From Paulinella micropora (Eukaryota > Cercozoa > Imbricatea > Euglyphida): 64,000 nucleotides of DNA. The stretch spans positions 209,921-273,920 of the forward strand of contig BJOX01000079.1 in the NCBI GenBank assembly GCA_009731375.1, given 5' to 3'. The position numbers were made by a program, and so were the translations under genes. A model generated the notes under the pieces. That model saw nothing but the letters and a program-made list of their open reading frames with translations, ran no database searches and was not told the DNA's origin. Of the stretch, positions 37,205 through 51,378 are shown one piece after another. Position 1 is the first letter of the stretch, and the number at the start of each line of letters is the position of its first letter.

Positions 37205-37800
37205 AATACGTTGCGGTTACTCACTAACTTTGGTTTCTTTCTTACGTTACTTACTTTGCTACTGGTTTACTTACTAACTTCTTTACTTACACAGTGTTTG
37301 TTGTTGTTGTTGTGGTTGTTGTTGTTGTTGTTATTGCTGTTGTTGTTGTTGTTGCAAACTTACCTACGTTACTTGCTCACTTATTTAATACTAGTACCAT
37401 ATTCTTTCTTGCAAGCAGAGCAAACGTACATGATATATACATGTAGCATTTGTAGACTAGCCTTATCTAGCAAATTTTAGCGTCTGGAAGTCGAGTTGAT
37501 CAGTTTTTTTATGTGTATGTATAACATGTGCACAGAACCATGCAAATTTGTCACGGCGAACATATCAATTTTGGCAGTTGAAATTTCCATCTGTCTATCC
37601 CGTCCATATCTATTCATTTATCTACGTGTCTTCTTATCTCCTCTCCCTTTTTTTTCAAGGCTTACAGCTGTATCGGCGAACGTGCTTGTAAGTTCAAGAA
37701 AGCTTAGATATTTCCGTGCGTTCCAAATGAAATGGACAGGGTTTAGTTATTTTATGTACGAATTGCAAGCCCTAATGTTCATGTTCATGATAGGAAATCA
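37205..37800. other. Mostly unique, (GTT)n at 37290-37355
   Basis: Upstream of the first transporter exon found. No first exon recognised; a T-rich acceptor-like CAAG and GTAAGT pair at 37651-37690 is on the plus strand and too short to interpret. Confidence 0.35.
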
Positions 37801-38070
37801 TCTCTTGTGCTCGCATTCTTTTTTCTTTCTGCTTTGCTTTTCTTCTTTTTCTTTCTTTCTTTCTTTCTTTTTTTTTGTTTTTTTTCTTTCTTTCTTTCTT
37901 TCTTTCTTTTCTTTTCTTTTTTTGTCTTGTCTTGACTTGTCTGATCTTTTCTTTCTTTCTTTCTTTCTTTTCTTTTCTTTCTTTTCTTTCTTTTCTTTTC
38001 TTTTCCTTCTTTCTTTTCTTTTGTTCTTTTCTTTTCTTTTCTTTTCTTTTCTTTTCTTCCTTTTCCTTCC

Positions 38071-38111
<41 letters not shown>

Positions 38112-38325
38112 TTTCCTTCCTTCCTTCCTTCTTGCCTTCCTTCCTTCATTCCTTCCTTCCTTCCTTCCTTTGTTCAATTCGTTCGTTTTCTTTTTTCTTT
38201 CGTTCTTTTCTTTACATGCATACATGGATACATGCACACAGGCTTACAGGCATCGGAGAAAAAACCGACGGCAGCAACCTACGTACACACCCAAAAATCA
38301 ATAAATAAATAAATAAATAAATAAG

Positions 38326-38368
<43 letters not shown>

Positions 38369-38645
38369 ATCAAATAAATCAAGCAATCAATCAACCAATC
38401 AGTCAGTCAGTCGGTCAATCAATCAATCAATCAATCAATCAAATCAATCAACAAATCAATCAATCAAGTAATCAGTCAATCAATCAATCAATCAATCAAT
38501 CAAACAATCAATCACCAACCAACCAATCAATCAATCAATCAATCAAATCAATCAACCAATCAATCAATCAAGCAATCAGTCAATCAATCAATCAGTCAAT
38601 CAATCAATCAATCAATCAATCACCAACCAACCAATCAATCAATCG

Positions 38646-38678
<33 letters not shown>

Positions 38679-38687
38679 CCAACCAAC

Positions 38688-38719
<32 letters not shown>

Positions 38720-38720
38720 T
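37801..38720. repeat. (CTTT)n, (CCTT)n, (AATA)n and (AATC)n arrays
   Basis: CTTT/TCTTT to 38215, an exon-like 35 bp (38252-38286 between CAG and CTACG), then AATA to 38368 and AATC to 38720. Confidence 0.9.
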
Positions 38721-38729
38721 ACCAGAAGG

Positions 38730-38806
38730 CGGACAGAGTTTTCTGGAACGTGGGGACTTAGTCGAGAAATCCCCAACACCATGGAAAATCAATGAAATGT
38801 CTATAA
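38730..38806 (-). CDS. Candidate minus-strand exon
   Basis: Acceptor CTCTTATAG, donor GTAATT, open in one frame: ISLIFHGVGDFSTKSPRSRK then LCPPS. No family recognised; whether it belongs to the transporter gene is unknown. Confidence 0.35.
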
Positions 38807-38858
38807 GAGAGAGAGAGAGAGAGAGAGCGCGCGTGAGAGAGAGGGAGGGAGAGAGAGC

Positions 38859-38889
<31 letters not shown>

Positions 38890-38894
38890 AGAGA

Positions 38895-38940
<46 letters not shown>

Positions 38941-39403
38941 NNNNNNNNNNNNNNNNNNNNNNNNNNNNNNNNNNNNNNNNNNNNNNNNNNNNNNNNNNNN
39001 NNNNNNNNNNNNNNNNNNNNNNNNNNNNNNNNNNNNNNNNNNNNNNNNNNNNNNNNNNNNNNNNNNNNNNNNNNNNNNNNNNNNNNNNNNNNNNNNNNNN
39101 NNNNNNNNNNNNNNNNNNNNNNNNNNNNNNNNNNNNNNNNNNNNNNNNNNNNNNNNNNNNNNNNNNNNNNNNNNNNNNNNNNNNNNNNNNNNNNNNNNNN
39201 NNNNNNNNNNNNNNNNNNNNNNNNNNNNNNNNNNNNNNNNNNNNNNNNNNNNNNNNNNNNNNNNNNNNNNNNNNNNNNNNNNNNNNNNNNNNNNNNNNNN
39301 NNNNNNNNNNNNNNNNNNNNNNNNNNNNNNNNNNNNNNNNNNNNNNNNNNNNNNNNNNNNNNNNNNNNNNNNNNNNNNNNNNNNNNNNNNNNNNNNNNNN
39401 NNN
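38807..39403. repeat. (GA)n and 463-bp gap
   Basis: GA/GGGA repeats to 38940 then N. Confidence 0.95.
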
Positions 39404-40255
39404 GTGTGGAGGGAGGCAACAAGCACAAATGTCCCTTTTTGGGATGGCCCTTGTTGAAAATAGTTCATATTCCCTCACTCACACCTTTGCTCCGTTGCAT
39501 GTCCTGCATATTTCTCTTAGACCCGCCCACAACTTTTTTCGTTATATCTCCCAAAGTTGGGGTGGTGTTGCAAGGACCATCCATAATCCATGAAGCATGC
39601 AATAATATGACTAAGGTCCACAACAAACGCATGTGGTCCTGAAAGAAGCTTTTTCCGGTCCGGCCAAGCCAGTTGACTTACCATTCTCCTTGCTCCGAAC
39701 CGGCCGCTCTTTTAAATGTTACAAGGGGTACAACTCAGAGAAATTGAGGCCCGAGAGGGTTTGTGCCTGAGAAGCAACAGTAGCGGATGATATGCATACT
39801 TTTGATTCTTTCATGATTGCGTCATCTCGCGCTATTGCTCTTATCCTAGGCAAAGCCGCGTGATGCAGAGGATTTCCTTTATGCAGCGTCTTCCTTCCGC
39901 CTTCCTCCAGGCCTCTTCAACTTCCTTGACGGATTTTTTATTGCTGATGCCACGCCCTCATAGTCAGCATGTGCATTTCTCGACCACCAAGCAAGGTAGG
40001 TAATTATTCCTTCAATGCATATTTCTGCTTGTATTTCATTCTATCTGTCTGTTGCTGGAGATACCCATTTTTTCTATTCAAAACCCATAATGAAAGAAGA
40101 GTACTATGAAGGTGACTTTACTTTATTACGCTGTTTAGGCTAGCATGCACGACAACAGATTGATATTGTGTGTGTGTGTGTGGTGGGGGGGAGGGGGGGG
40201 GGACGTCATACAAATCATACCATGAATCTCTATGTAGTCACTGTGTGTGCCTGTG
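39404..40255. other. Unique sequence, no gene recognised
   Basis: Non-repetitive apart from (GT)n and a G run at 40168-40202. No splice pair with a clear reading frame. Confidence 0.3.
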
Positions 40256-40261
40256 AGTACG

Positions 40262-40496
40262 TTTCCTTGTCTGTCTGTCTGTCTGTCTGAGTCTGTTTGT
40301 CTGTTTGTCTGTTTGCCAGTTTGTTTTGTCTGTTTGTCTGTGTCTGTCTGTCTGTCTGTCTATCTGTCTGTCTATTTGTGTGTCTGTCTGTCTGTCTGTC
40401 TGTACGCATGCATGCATGTAAGGTGGTCAAGGCGGAATGGCAGAGGCTGTCGCACGAACACTCGCCGATGTACTTTCTATCTATCTATCTACCTAC

Positions 40497-40564
<68 letters not shown>

Positions 40565-40628
40565 ATATCCATCTATCTATCCAACTATCTATCTATCTAT
40601 CGATCGATCTATCTATCTATCCATCTAC

Positions 40629-40662
<34 letters not shown>

Positions 40663-40850
40663 GTCTATCTATCACTCTATCTATCTATCCGTCTGTCTGT
40701 CTATCCATCCATCCGTCCATCCGTCCATCCATCCATCCATCCATCCATCCAACATATTATATATCCAGCTATTCGTCCTTAATAGGCAGCTGCCCAGGGC
40801 ATGGAACGCTTTCAATCCACCGCCCGCTCTCTGATTTGCCAGCAGGTTAT

Positions 40851-40944
<94 letters not shown>

Positions 40945-40965
40945 GTCTATCTATCTATCTTGAGG
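40262..40965. repeat. (CTGT)n, (CTAT)n and (CATC)n arrays
   Basis: CTGT to 40402, a possible exon (40424-40470: [15 protein letters not shown] after AAG), then CTAT/CCAT to 40748, unique 95 bp, CTAT to 40950. Confidence 0.85.
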
Positions 40966-41181
40966 TGTCACTGACCCTCCCTTGGGCTTGGTTTTTTGAA
41001 ATGGGTGCCATCTGTCGACAGACAGAGAATTAGGGGATGGTGTGGGTGTGCTGGGCCCGTGGTGGGGTGCCTTATGTGTGCCTAGCCATACGCCTATAAG
41101 TCACATGCCGAAATAGCGACGGGAAGCACAATCCTGTTCCCTCAGGGTGCCCTTTCTCGCTTGTTGAGCCCGGAATAAAAC
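40966..41181 (+). mobile_element. GATA-nested dispersed element, copy W (cut by a gap)
   Basis: From 41090 (CGCCTATAAGTCACATGCCG) it matches the first ~95 bp of copy X at 48247; the preceding 120 bp are not shared. Confidence 0.65.
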
Positions 41182-41477
41182 NNNNNNNNNNNNNNNNNNN
41201 NNNNNNNNNNNNNNNNNNNNNNNNNNNNNNNNNNNNNNNNNNNNNNNNNNNNNNNNNNNNNNNNNNNNNNNNNNNNNNNNNNNNNNNNNNNNNNNNNNNN
41301 NNNNNNNNNNNNNNNNNNNNNNNNNNNNNNNNNNNNNNNNNNNNNNNNNNNNNNNNNNNNNNNNNNNNNNNNNNNNNNNNNNNNNNNNNNNNNNNNNNNN
41401 NNNNNNNNNNNNNNNNNNNNNNNNNNNNNNNNNNNNNNNNNNNNNNNNNNNNNNNNNNNNNNNNNNNNNNNNNNNNN

Positions 41478-41581
41478 ATCCATCCATCCATCCATCCATC
41501 TATCTATCTATCTATCTATCTCCTTCTACCTACCTACCTACCTACCTATCTACCTACCTATCTACCTACCTATCTACCTAC

Positions 41582-41637
<56 letters not shown>

Positions 41638-41662
41638 TTATCTATATATCTGTTTATCTATC

Positions 41663-41733
<71 letters not shown>

Positions 41734-41828
41734 TTTATCCATCTATCCATCTATCCATCTATCCATCTATCCATCTATCCTTCTATCTATCCATCCATCC
41801 ATCCATCTATCCATCTATCCATCTATCC

Positions 41829-41866
<38 letters not shown>

Positions 41867-41870
41867 ATAA

Positions 41871-41929
<59 letters not shown>

Positions 41930-42022
41930 CCTACCTACCTACTACATTTCTATCTACATACATGCATACATACATACATACATACATACCTACATACATA
42001 CCTACATACATACATACATACC
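41478..42022. repeat. (CATC)n, (CTAT)n, (CTAC)n and (TACA)n arrays
   Basis: Tetramer array following the gap 41182-41477. Confidence 0.95.
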
Positions 42023-42034
42023 TATGTTTTTTAC

Positions 42035-42107
42035 ATGTATTTGCTCCGCCTCAACGCCGGCCAGCTTGCGCAGCCGCTGCCCAATCGGCAACGGAGACTC
42101 GTCCGGC
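42035..42107 (-). CDS. Candidate minus-strand exon [20 protein letters not shown]
   Basis: Acceptor TTATCGTTAG, donor ATACAT|GTAAAA, fully open: [20 protein letters not shown] then EQIH. Two diverged copies of its acceptor side follow upstream (42190-42240, 42270-42310). No family recognised. Confidence 0.5.
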
Positions 42108-42345
42108 CTAACGATAAAAATTATCAAAAATGATACTACAAGTACATATCAAGATCGATGTAGCTTTGCCGCAGAGATTGCATGTGCAGCCGCCCTGCAC
42201 AAATCGGACATTGCGAACTTGTCCGTAACCTAACGATAAATATTATAAGACTTGTAAATTGCATGCGCAGCCGCTGCCCAAGTTGTCATTGCGACGCGTC
42301 AGTCCTAGCGATGAAATTTGAATTTTTTATGGTAAATAATGAAAA
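42108..42345 (-). repeat. Two diverged copies of the acceptor edge of the 42.07-kb exon
   Basis: Each has GCAGCCGC(T)GCCCAA-like exon sequence then CCTAACGATAAA-like acceptor, spacing about 100 bp. Confidence 0.65.
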
Positions 42346-42363
42346 TCTATGCTTAGGAATGGG

Positions 42364-43125
<762 letters not shown>

Positions 43126-43213
43126 TCACCATACTTATCTATCTCTCAATATTGACATACAAACAAGACGTTACAGATATCTGTCGCAAGCCATGCTAAG
43201 GCAAGGCAAATAT

Positions 43214-43357
43214 TTTATCGGTCACCTCCACAAAATGTGGCCAGGTTACCGATAAAACTACATATGCGGCGCGCCAAATTGGACGTGTTTTGCGGGCTCG
43301 CCGGCCCGGCTCGCCCGCAAAACACGTCAAATCTGTGGCTAGCCGCATAATATACTA
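43214..43357 (-). mobile_element. Twin-hairpin element, copy E (reverse)
   Basis: All parts present in reverse orientation, ending TAATATACTA. Confidence 0.8.
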
Positions 43358-43409
43358 TTGTGGTAATGTCTGTTAGGAAGATATTGCAGATATCTTGTTA
43401 CTTCGAGGC

Positions 43410-43792
43410 AAGTATGGTCCCTTTGCAATTTGGCTTGCACAGGAGATCTGGCAGGTGTTTGTTTAATCTTTATCTCTATCTCTATCTTTTTCTCTGTCGT
43501 TTTCTTTAAAGTATGGTCCCTTTTCCATCTGGCTTACATAGGAGATCTAACAGGTGCTTGTTTAATCTTTTATCTCTATCTTTGTCTCTATCTCTATCTT
43601 TATCTTTATCTCTATCTCTATCTCTATCTTTATCTTTATGTTTGTCTCTATCTTTATCTCTATCTATATCTATATCTTTATCTCTATCTTTATCTTTATC
43701 TTTACTTTACCTTTACCTTTACCTTTATCTTTATCTTTATCTTTATCTTTATCCTTACTTATGGTTTCTTCTCCATTCGGCTCGCACAAAAA

Positions 43793-43843
<51 letters not shown>

Positions 43844-43890
43844 AGTAAGAGAGAGTAAGAGAGGAAGAGAGTAACAGAGAGTGAGAGAGA
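43410..43890. repeat. Duplicated ATGGTCCCTTT unit, (CTTTAT)n and (GA)n
   Basis: ATGGTCCCTTT...GGAGATCTRRCAGGTGYTTG occurs at 43418 and 43513; TATCTC/TATCTT hexamers to 43750; GA to 43890. Confidence 0.85.
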
Positions 43891-43931
43891 GTAACCTTGA
43901 ACTAAGTGTTCAAAATCAATGAAAAAATACA

Positions 43932-43934
<3 letters not shown>

Positions 43935-43963
<29 letters not shown>

Positions 43964-44678
43964 CTGTGTGTGTCTGTCTGTGTGTGTGTGTGTGTGTGCA
44001 TGTGTTGGTGGTCAGCACTACCATGCTTTGATCCTGTCCAATCTGGTCGCGGGGCCCACTGGACGGCAGATACTGTGTGCGTGTGTCTCTGTGTGTGTGT
44101 GTGTATGTGTGTGTGTGTGTGTTTGTGCATGTGTTGTTGGTGGCTTAGCACTACCATGCTTTGATCCTGTCCAATCTGGTCGCGGGGCCCACCGGACAGC
44201 AGATACTGTGTGTGTGCGTGTCTGTGTGTTTGTGTGTGTGTGTGCGTGTCTGTGTCTGTGTGTGTGTGCATGTGTTGTTGGTGGTTTAGCACTACCATGC
44301 TTTGATCCTGTCCAATCTGGTCGCGAGGCCCAACGGACAGCAGATACTGTGTGTGTGTGTGTGTGTCTGTGTGTGTCTGTGTTTGTGCATGTGTTATTGG
44401 TGGTTTAGCATCACCATGCTTTGATCCTGTCGGATCTGGTCGCGGGGCCCACCGGACAGCAGATAGTGTGTGTGTGTGTCTGTGTGTGTGTGTGTGTGCG
44501 TGTGTGTGTATGTCTGTGTGTGTGCATGTGTTGTTGGTGGTTTAGCATTCCCATGCTTTGATCCTGTCGGATCTGATCGCGGGGCCCACCGGACAGCAGA
44601 TACTGTGTGTGTGTCTCTGTGTGTGTTTGTGCGTGTGTGTGTATGTCTGTGTGTGTGCATGTGTTGTTGGTGGTTTAG
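43935..44678 (+). repeat. Five tandem copies of an exon acceptor edge in (GT)n
   Basis: GTTGGTGGTTTAG|CACTACCA then TGCTTTGATCCTGTCCAATC to GGACAGCAGATACT occurs at about 44010, 44135, 44279, 44399 and 44538, each followed by GT dinucleotides; a sixth, intact copy is the exon at 44679. Exon-side sequence is conserved better than the spacers. Confidence 0.85.
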
Positions 44679-44783
44679 CATTACCATGCTTTGATCCTGT
44701 CTGATCTGGTCGCGGGGCCCACTGGACAGCAGATACAGCGATTGCGAGAGTCTGCGCCGCACACACTACCTAGCAGGCAAGAG
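44679..44783 (+). CDS. Candidate plus-strand exon [20 protein letters not shown]
   Basis: Acceptor GTGGTTTAG, donor GTATGT, 105 nt fully open (35 codons): [20 protein letters not shown] then RLRESAPHTLPSRQE. Family not recognised. It is the last and only complete member of the tandem set in front of it. Confidence 0.55.
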
Positions 44784-45195
44784 GTATGTATGTATGTATG
44801 TATGTATGTATGTATGTATGTAGTATGTATGTTGCTCATAATATCAGTAATAATAATATGGAAAAGTGATGATAATAGCGTGAGCAAGAAATATCAATTG
44901 GCGAAAGTAATATCATCAAAGACAAATGAAAGAAAGCAGTTCAGAATGAAATTACAGATATGAAAATGGAAAAGAGTAAGGAAAAGTGAAAATTTCGGCC
45001 AGAACAAATTATCCCGTAATAACGTTACATTTGTTATTCAAAGTTGTGAAGAATTTCGGTCAGCCGGTAATTACGGTACATTTGTTGTCCACAAATAAAA
45101 GTTTTGCCCAAAATTCTCCGTATTTACGGTTGGCCGAAAGGTGAGGTGGCCGAAATTTTTCACCCGACCTTAGGTCGAATGATATCAGAATAAAG
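44784..45195. other. (TATG)n then AT-rich sequence with TTTACGGT-type repeats
   Basis: Two to three diverged units of AATTTCGGYCAG...ACATTTGTTRT (44988, 45050) lie here; related to the inverted element at 46857. Confidence 0.5.
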
Positions 45196-45420
45196 TTCCT
45201 GTTGCTGTTGTCTTTACCGTTCATGATGATGTTGTTTTTTTCGTTCATGATGATGTTGTTCTTGTTTATTCATTCATTCATGCATTCATTCATTCATCAT
45301 TCATTCATTCATTCATTCATTCATCCATTCATTCATTCATTCATTCATCCATCCATTCATCCATTCAATATTCATGTATCCATTCATTCATCCATTCATT
45401 CATCCATTCATACACTACCT
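45196..45420. repeat. (ATTC)n array
   Basis: CATT/CATC tetramers to 45415. Confidence 0.9.
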
Positions 45421-45481
45421 GTCTGGTTGCTTTGGCTATCACTTTTTTCTTTGTTTGCTTGGTTATCTGTGTATGCGCCTT

Positions 45482-45482
<1 letters not shown>

Positions 45483-45518
<36 letters not shown>

Positions 45519-45741
45519 NNNNNNNNNNNNNNNNNNNNNNNNNNNNNNNNNNNNNNNNNNNNNNNNNNNNNNNNNNNNNNNNNNNNNNNNNNNNNNNNNN
45601 NNNNNNNNNNNNNNNNNNNNNNNNNNNNNNNNNNNNNNNNNNNNNNNNNNNNNNNNNNNNNNNNNNNNNNNNNNNNNNNNNNNNNNNNNNNNNNNNNNNN
45701 NNNNNNNNNNNNNNNNNNNNNNNNNNNNNNNNNNNNNNNNN

Positions 45742-45819
<78 letters not shown>

Positions 45820-45987
45820 GAGGAGGAGGAGGAGGATAAAGTCGGTCATACCCATCTACCTCAATATAATAATAATGATTGTAATTATGCAGGCATGTTG
45901 AAGGATTTTTGTTTCGATCGGGTGTTTTTCTTATTGGGTGGACCTGCCTGGTGTACCTCACGTTTGGCAGCCCTAGCAGTTAGTCTC

Positions 45988-46046
<59 letters not shown>

Positions 46047-46076
46047 CTCTCTCTCTCTCTCTCTCTCTCCCCTTCG

Positions 46077-46122
<46 letters not shown>

Positions 46123-46128
46123 TTCTCC
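45483..46128. repeat. Poly-C, gap, poly-G, GA, CTAT, CT and poly-C
   Basis: C35 leads into a gap and G30 leads out, so the assembled flanks are reverse complements. A unique piece 45840-45985 follows, then CTAT, CT and C43. Confidence 0.9.
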
Positions 46129-46138
46129 NNNNNNNNNN

Positions 46139-46860
46139 AGAGTCAGTGCAGGCCCTCGGCTCATACCTGCACCACAGGTCATCCAGACAGCTTTTTATTC
46201 TTTTTTTGGCATGCATGCGGTGCGCATGTGTGTATCTAGATTTGTATCTATCAATGCATGTCTAATCCTGTCTATCCTGTCTATCCAGGTGGCGCACCAC
46301 TCACCAGCTGTGTCGCGCGCGCCCATTGTCTGTGTGTACGTGAAAATTGAATACTATGTATGCCTCTACGCATGTTTACCTATCCAGATGTCGATGTACC
46401 TAGATAGATATCTATTAATGTGTGTCTATCCTGTCTATCCTGTCTATCCACGTGTCGCACCACTCACCAGATAGGTCGCGCGCAAATTGTCTGTGTGTAC
46501 GTCCACAGCTATGTATATATCTAGATTGGTATCTATTCATGCATGTCTATCCTGTCTATCCAGGTGTCGCGCATCTCCACAGCTATGTATGTATCTAGAT
46601 AAGTATCTATTAAACCCTTAAGACAGAACAAGGGTTAATCAAGGCAAGAGTGAGGCAGTAGATGTGACATCGGGGTAATAGTGAGGCAGTAGACGGGACG
46701 TTAAGGTAATAGTGAGGCAGTGGAGGGGACAGTAAGGCAATTGTGAGGCAGTAGGTGGGACATTAACGCTTAACGTGTCACACGCCCGTTTCCGTCCGCA
46801 AAAAGATCGGAGAAAATTTACCGGGTATTGCGGATCCACGACAGGACAAGGGCTAATGCA
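46139..46860 (+). repeat. Unique stretch with repeated CTATCCAG|GTGTCGC units
   Basis: A unit TGTCTATCCTGTCTATCCAG then GTGKCGCNC recurs at 46269, 46430, 46548 and (beyond) 47040 and 47262. 46660-46760 holds four copies of AGTGAGGCAGTAGAYGNGAC. The CAG borders resemble acceptor sites, but no exon is assignable. Confidence 0.6.
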
Positions 46861-47259
46861 TGTCTAAGGAGAAACGAAAAATCTCGGCGACCTCAAATTT
46901 TGGCACAAAAAAAAACGTATCTTTCGGTGAAAGACCAGGGAAGAATTCCGCCCGCCCAAGGTTTTGTGCAAAAACAACGTATTCTGCGGTGAAAAATCAC
47001 TGGCCGAAATATTTCCTGGACGAAACTTTTCGCTTGTCCTTATCCTGTCTATCCAGGTGTCGCTCGTGTCCACAGCTGTGTCAGTCGCCCATTGTGGAAG
47101 TGGGGGTCGGATCTGGCCGATTTTTCACCGCAGAATACGTTGTTTTTGCACAAAACTTTGGGTGGCCGGAATTCTTCCCTAGTCTTTCACCGCAAGATAC
47201 GTTATTTTTTTGCCAAAATTTGAGGTGGGCAGAAATTTTTCACTTAGTCCTTAATGCAT
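46857..47259. mobile_element. Large foldback element, arms about 145 bp
   Basis: 46857-47000 (AATGCATGTCTAAGGAGAAA ... GCGGTGAAAAATC) is the reverse complement of 47112-47259. The ~110-bp loop contains one CTATCCAG|GTGTCGC unit. No ORF. Confidence 0.75.
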
Positions 47260-47571
47260 GTCTATCCTGTCTATCCAGGTGTCGCGCGGTTCCACAGCTG
47301 TGTCAGTCGCCCATTGTGGAAGTGGGGGCCGGATCGGGCCGACTGGCTTTTTTCCTCAACAACACGAAATTCAAGCTACCGGACGGGTTAGTCTCTTACT
47401 ATATATATTCATATTCACATCTATGCATCTAAACATCTATCTAGCTTTGTTCCTTAACAAACCAAATTTATGCTCCCTGATGGGTCTGTATGTATGTATC
47501 AACCTATCGATCTATCGATCTATCTATCTATCGATCTATCTATCTATCGATCTATCTATCTATCGATCTAT

Positions 47572-47641
<70 letters not shown>

Positions 47642-47705
47642 GTCTATCTATCTTCTGACTTTTTCCTTGAACAACACGACGTTCATGCTCCCGGATTGGT
47701 CTATC

Positions 47706-47740
<35 letters not shown>

Positions 47741-47741
47741 C

Positions 47742-47776
<35 letters not shown>

Positions 47777-47782
47777 GTGAAG

Positions 47783-47840
<58 letters not shown>

Positions 47841-47846
47841 GTGAAG

Positions 47847-47880
<34 letters not shown>

Positions 47881-47993
47881 CCTATCTATCCATCTATCTA
47901 TCTAGCTATCTATATATCTATCTATCAAGTTTCTTCCCGGGGGTAGTATAGGAGGCTTATGGCTTTTACAGTTATGCCACGCCCATAGATTAA

Positions 47994-48056
<63 letters not shown>

Positions 48057-48081
48057 CATCTATGCATCTATCTATGTGTCC

Positions 48082-48148
<67 letters not shown>

Positions 48149-48173
48149 CATCTATGTATCTATCTATGTGTCC

Positions 48174-48249
<76 letters not shown>
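47260..48249. repeat. CTAT arrays with short unique islands
   Basis: CTAT/CGAT arrays; islands at 47260-47480 and 47655-47700 (both contain TTTTTCCT(C/T)AACAACACGA), and 47934-47995 (GGGGGTAGTATAGGAGGC to CCCATAGATTAAA), the last repeated at 57103. Confidence 0.9.
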
Positions 48250-48619
48250 CGCCTATAAGTCACATGCCGAAATAGCGACGGGAAGCACAATCCTGTTCCC
48301 TCAGGGTGCCCTTTCTCGCTTGTTGAGCCCGGAATAAAACCCACAGTGCTCTGTCGGTTTATACTAGACTGTCGAACAGTCTCGAAACTCCATCTGCTTA
48401 CTGGGCCCTCTGTAATGGAGGTGGGAGCTCGTTCTGCAAGGGGCGCTTTATGGAACGAGCCCTGGCCCCGCCTGGTACTAGGGAGCTTTGGTATCGCCTG
48501 TATCAGTCCCTTCCGTGCAAACATCACGGCTTAGCTGGGCATCGGGTTAATACTTTACCCACAGACTTCCTGGTTGACGAAATCAGAAGCTCCTTTTTTC
48601 TGACATTAGTCGATATTTC
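48250..48619 (+). mobile_element. GATA-nested dispersed element, copy X (longest)
   Basis: About 370 bp between two CTAT arrays, from GCCTATAAGTCACATGCCGA to TTTCTGACATTAGTCGATAT. Copies Y and Z (16848, 17157) are reversed and also in GATA. No ORF, no tRNA boxes. Confidence 0.75.
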
Positions 48620-50200
<1,581 letters not shown>

Positions 50201-50525
50201 AATACATGTTTTCGTCTATCTATCTTATCTTTCTATATATCTTGATCTCATTCACACCTTCACTACTTCTTGTGTCTGGATGCCACCTGGTTAGCATCTA
50301 AACATAGATACACGCTTCAATCTATCTATCTTTATTTTTTCCATATATCTTTATATCTTACTTACATCTTCCCTAGTCGTATGCGCCTGGATGCCTACTG
50401 ATAAACATCTAAACAAATATACATGCTATTATCTATCTATCTTATCTATCTATAGATACATGCTATTATGTATCTATCTCATCTATCTATATGTCTCAAT
50501 CTAACTTACACCTTCCTTCAAGCTG
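50201..50525. repeat. Three diverged ~110-bp units with TATCTATCTTATCT cores
   Basis: CTATCTATCTTATCTTTCTA...GGATGCCWCYTG occurs near 50215, 50320 and 50430. Confidence 0.6.
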
Positions 50526-50552
50526 GCTCCTGCAGATAGAAGATAGACAGAC

Positions 50553-50610
<58 letters not shown>

Positions 50611-50618
50611 ATAGATAA

Positions 50619-50686
<68 letters not shown>

Positions 50687-50739
50687 GTAGGTAGATAGAT
50701 AGATAGGTAGATAGGTAGATAGGTAGGTAGGTAGATAGG

Positions 50740-50808
<69 letters not shown>

Positions 50809-50862
50809 CGATAGATCGATAGATAGATAGATGGATAGATAGATGGATATAGAGAGAGAGAG

Positions 50863-50902
<40 letters not shown>

Positions 50903-50939
50903 GGATAGATAGGTAGATGGATAGATAGGTAGATGGATG

Positions 50940-50999
<60 letters not shown>

Positions 51000-51019
51000 T
51001 ATAGATAGATAGATAGATG

Positions 51020-51072
<53 letters not shown>

Positions 51073-51137
51073 ATAGATAGGTAGGTAGATAGGTAGGTAG
51101 GTAGATAGGTAGGTAGGTAGGTAGGTAGGTAGGTAGG

Positions 51138-51220
<83 letters not shown>

Positions 51221-51227
51221 GTAGATG

Positions 51228-51320
<93 letters not shown>

Positions 51321-51345
51321 TTGGATAGATAGATGGATATATAAG

Positions 51346-51375
<30 letters not shown>
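50526..51375. repeat. 850-bp GATA/GGTA array at the 3' end of the LINE
   Basis: Almost pure GATA with GGTA blocks, ending directly at the last base of the LINE (51376). Confidence 0.95.

Positions 51376-51378
<3 letters not shown>

Noticed and set aside
45891-45975. Exon GMLKDFCFDRVFFLLGG
   Set aside because: A plausible TTATGCAG acceptor, but no GT donor before the CTAT array and no family match.
46269-47300. Exons at each CTATCCAG|GTGTCGC unit
   Set aside because: Acceptor-like borders repeat, but no unit has a clear donor and the frames differ between copies; kept only as a repeat.
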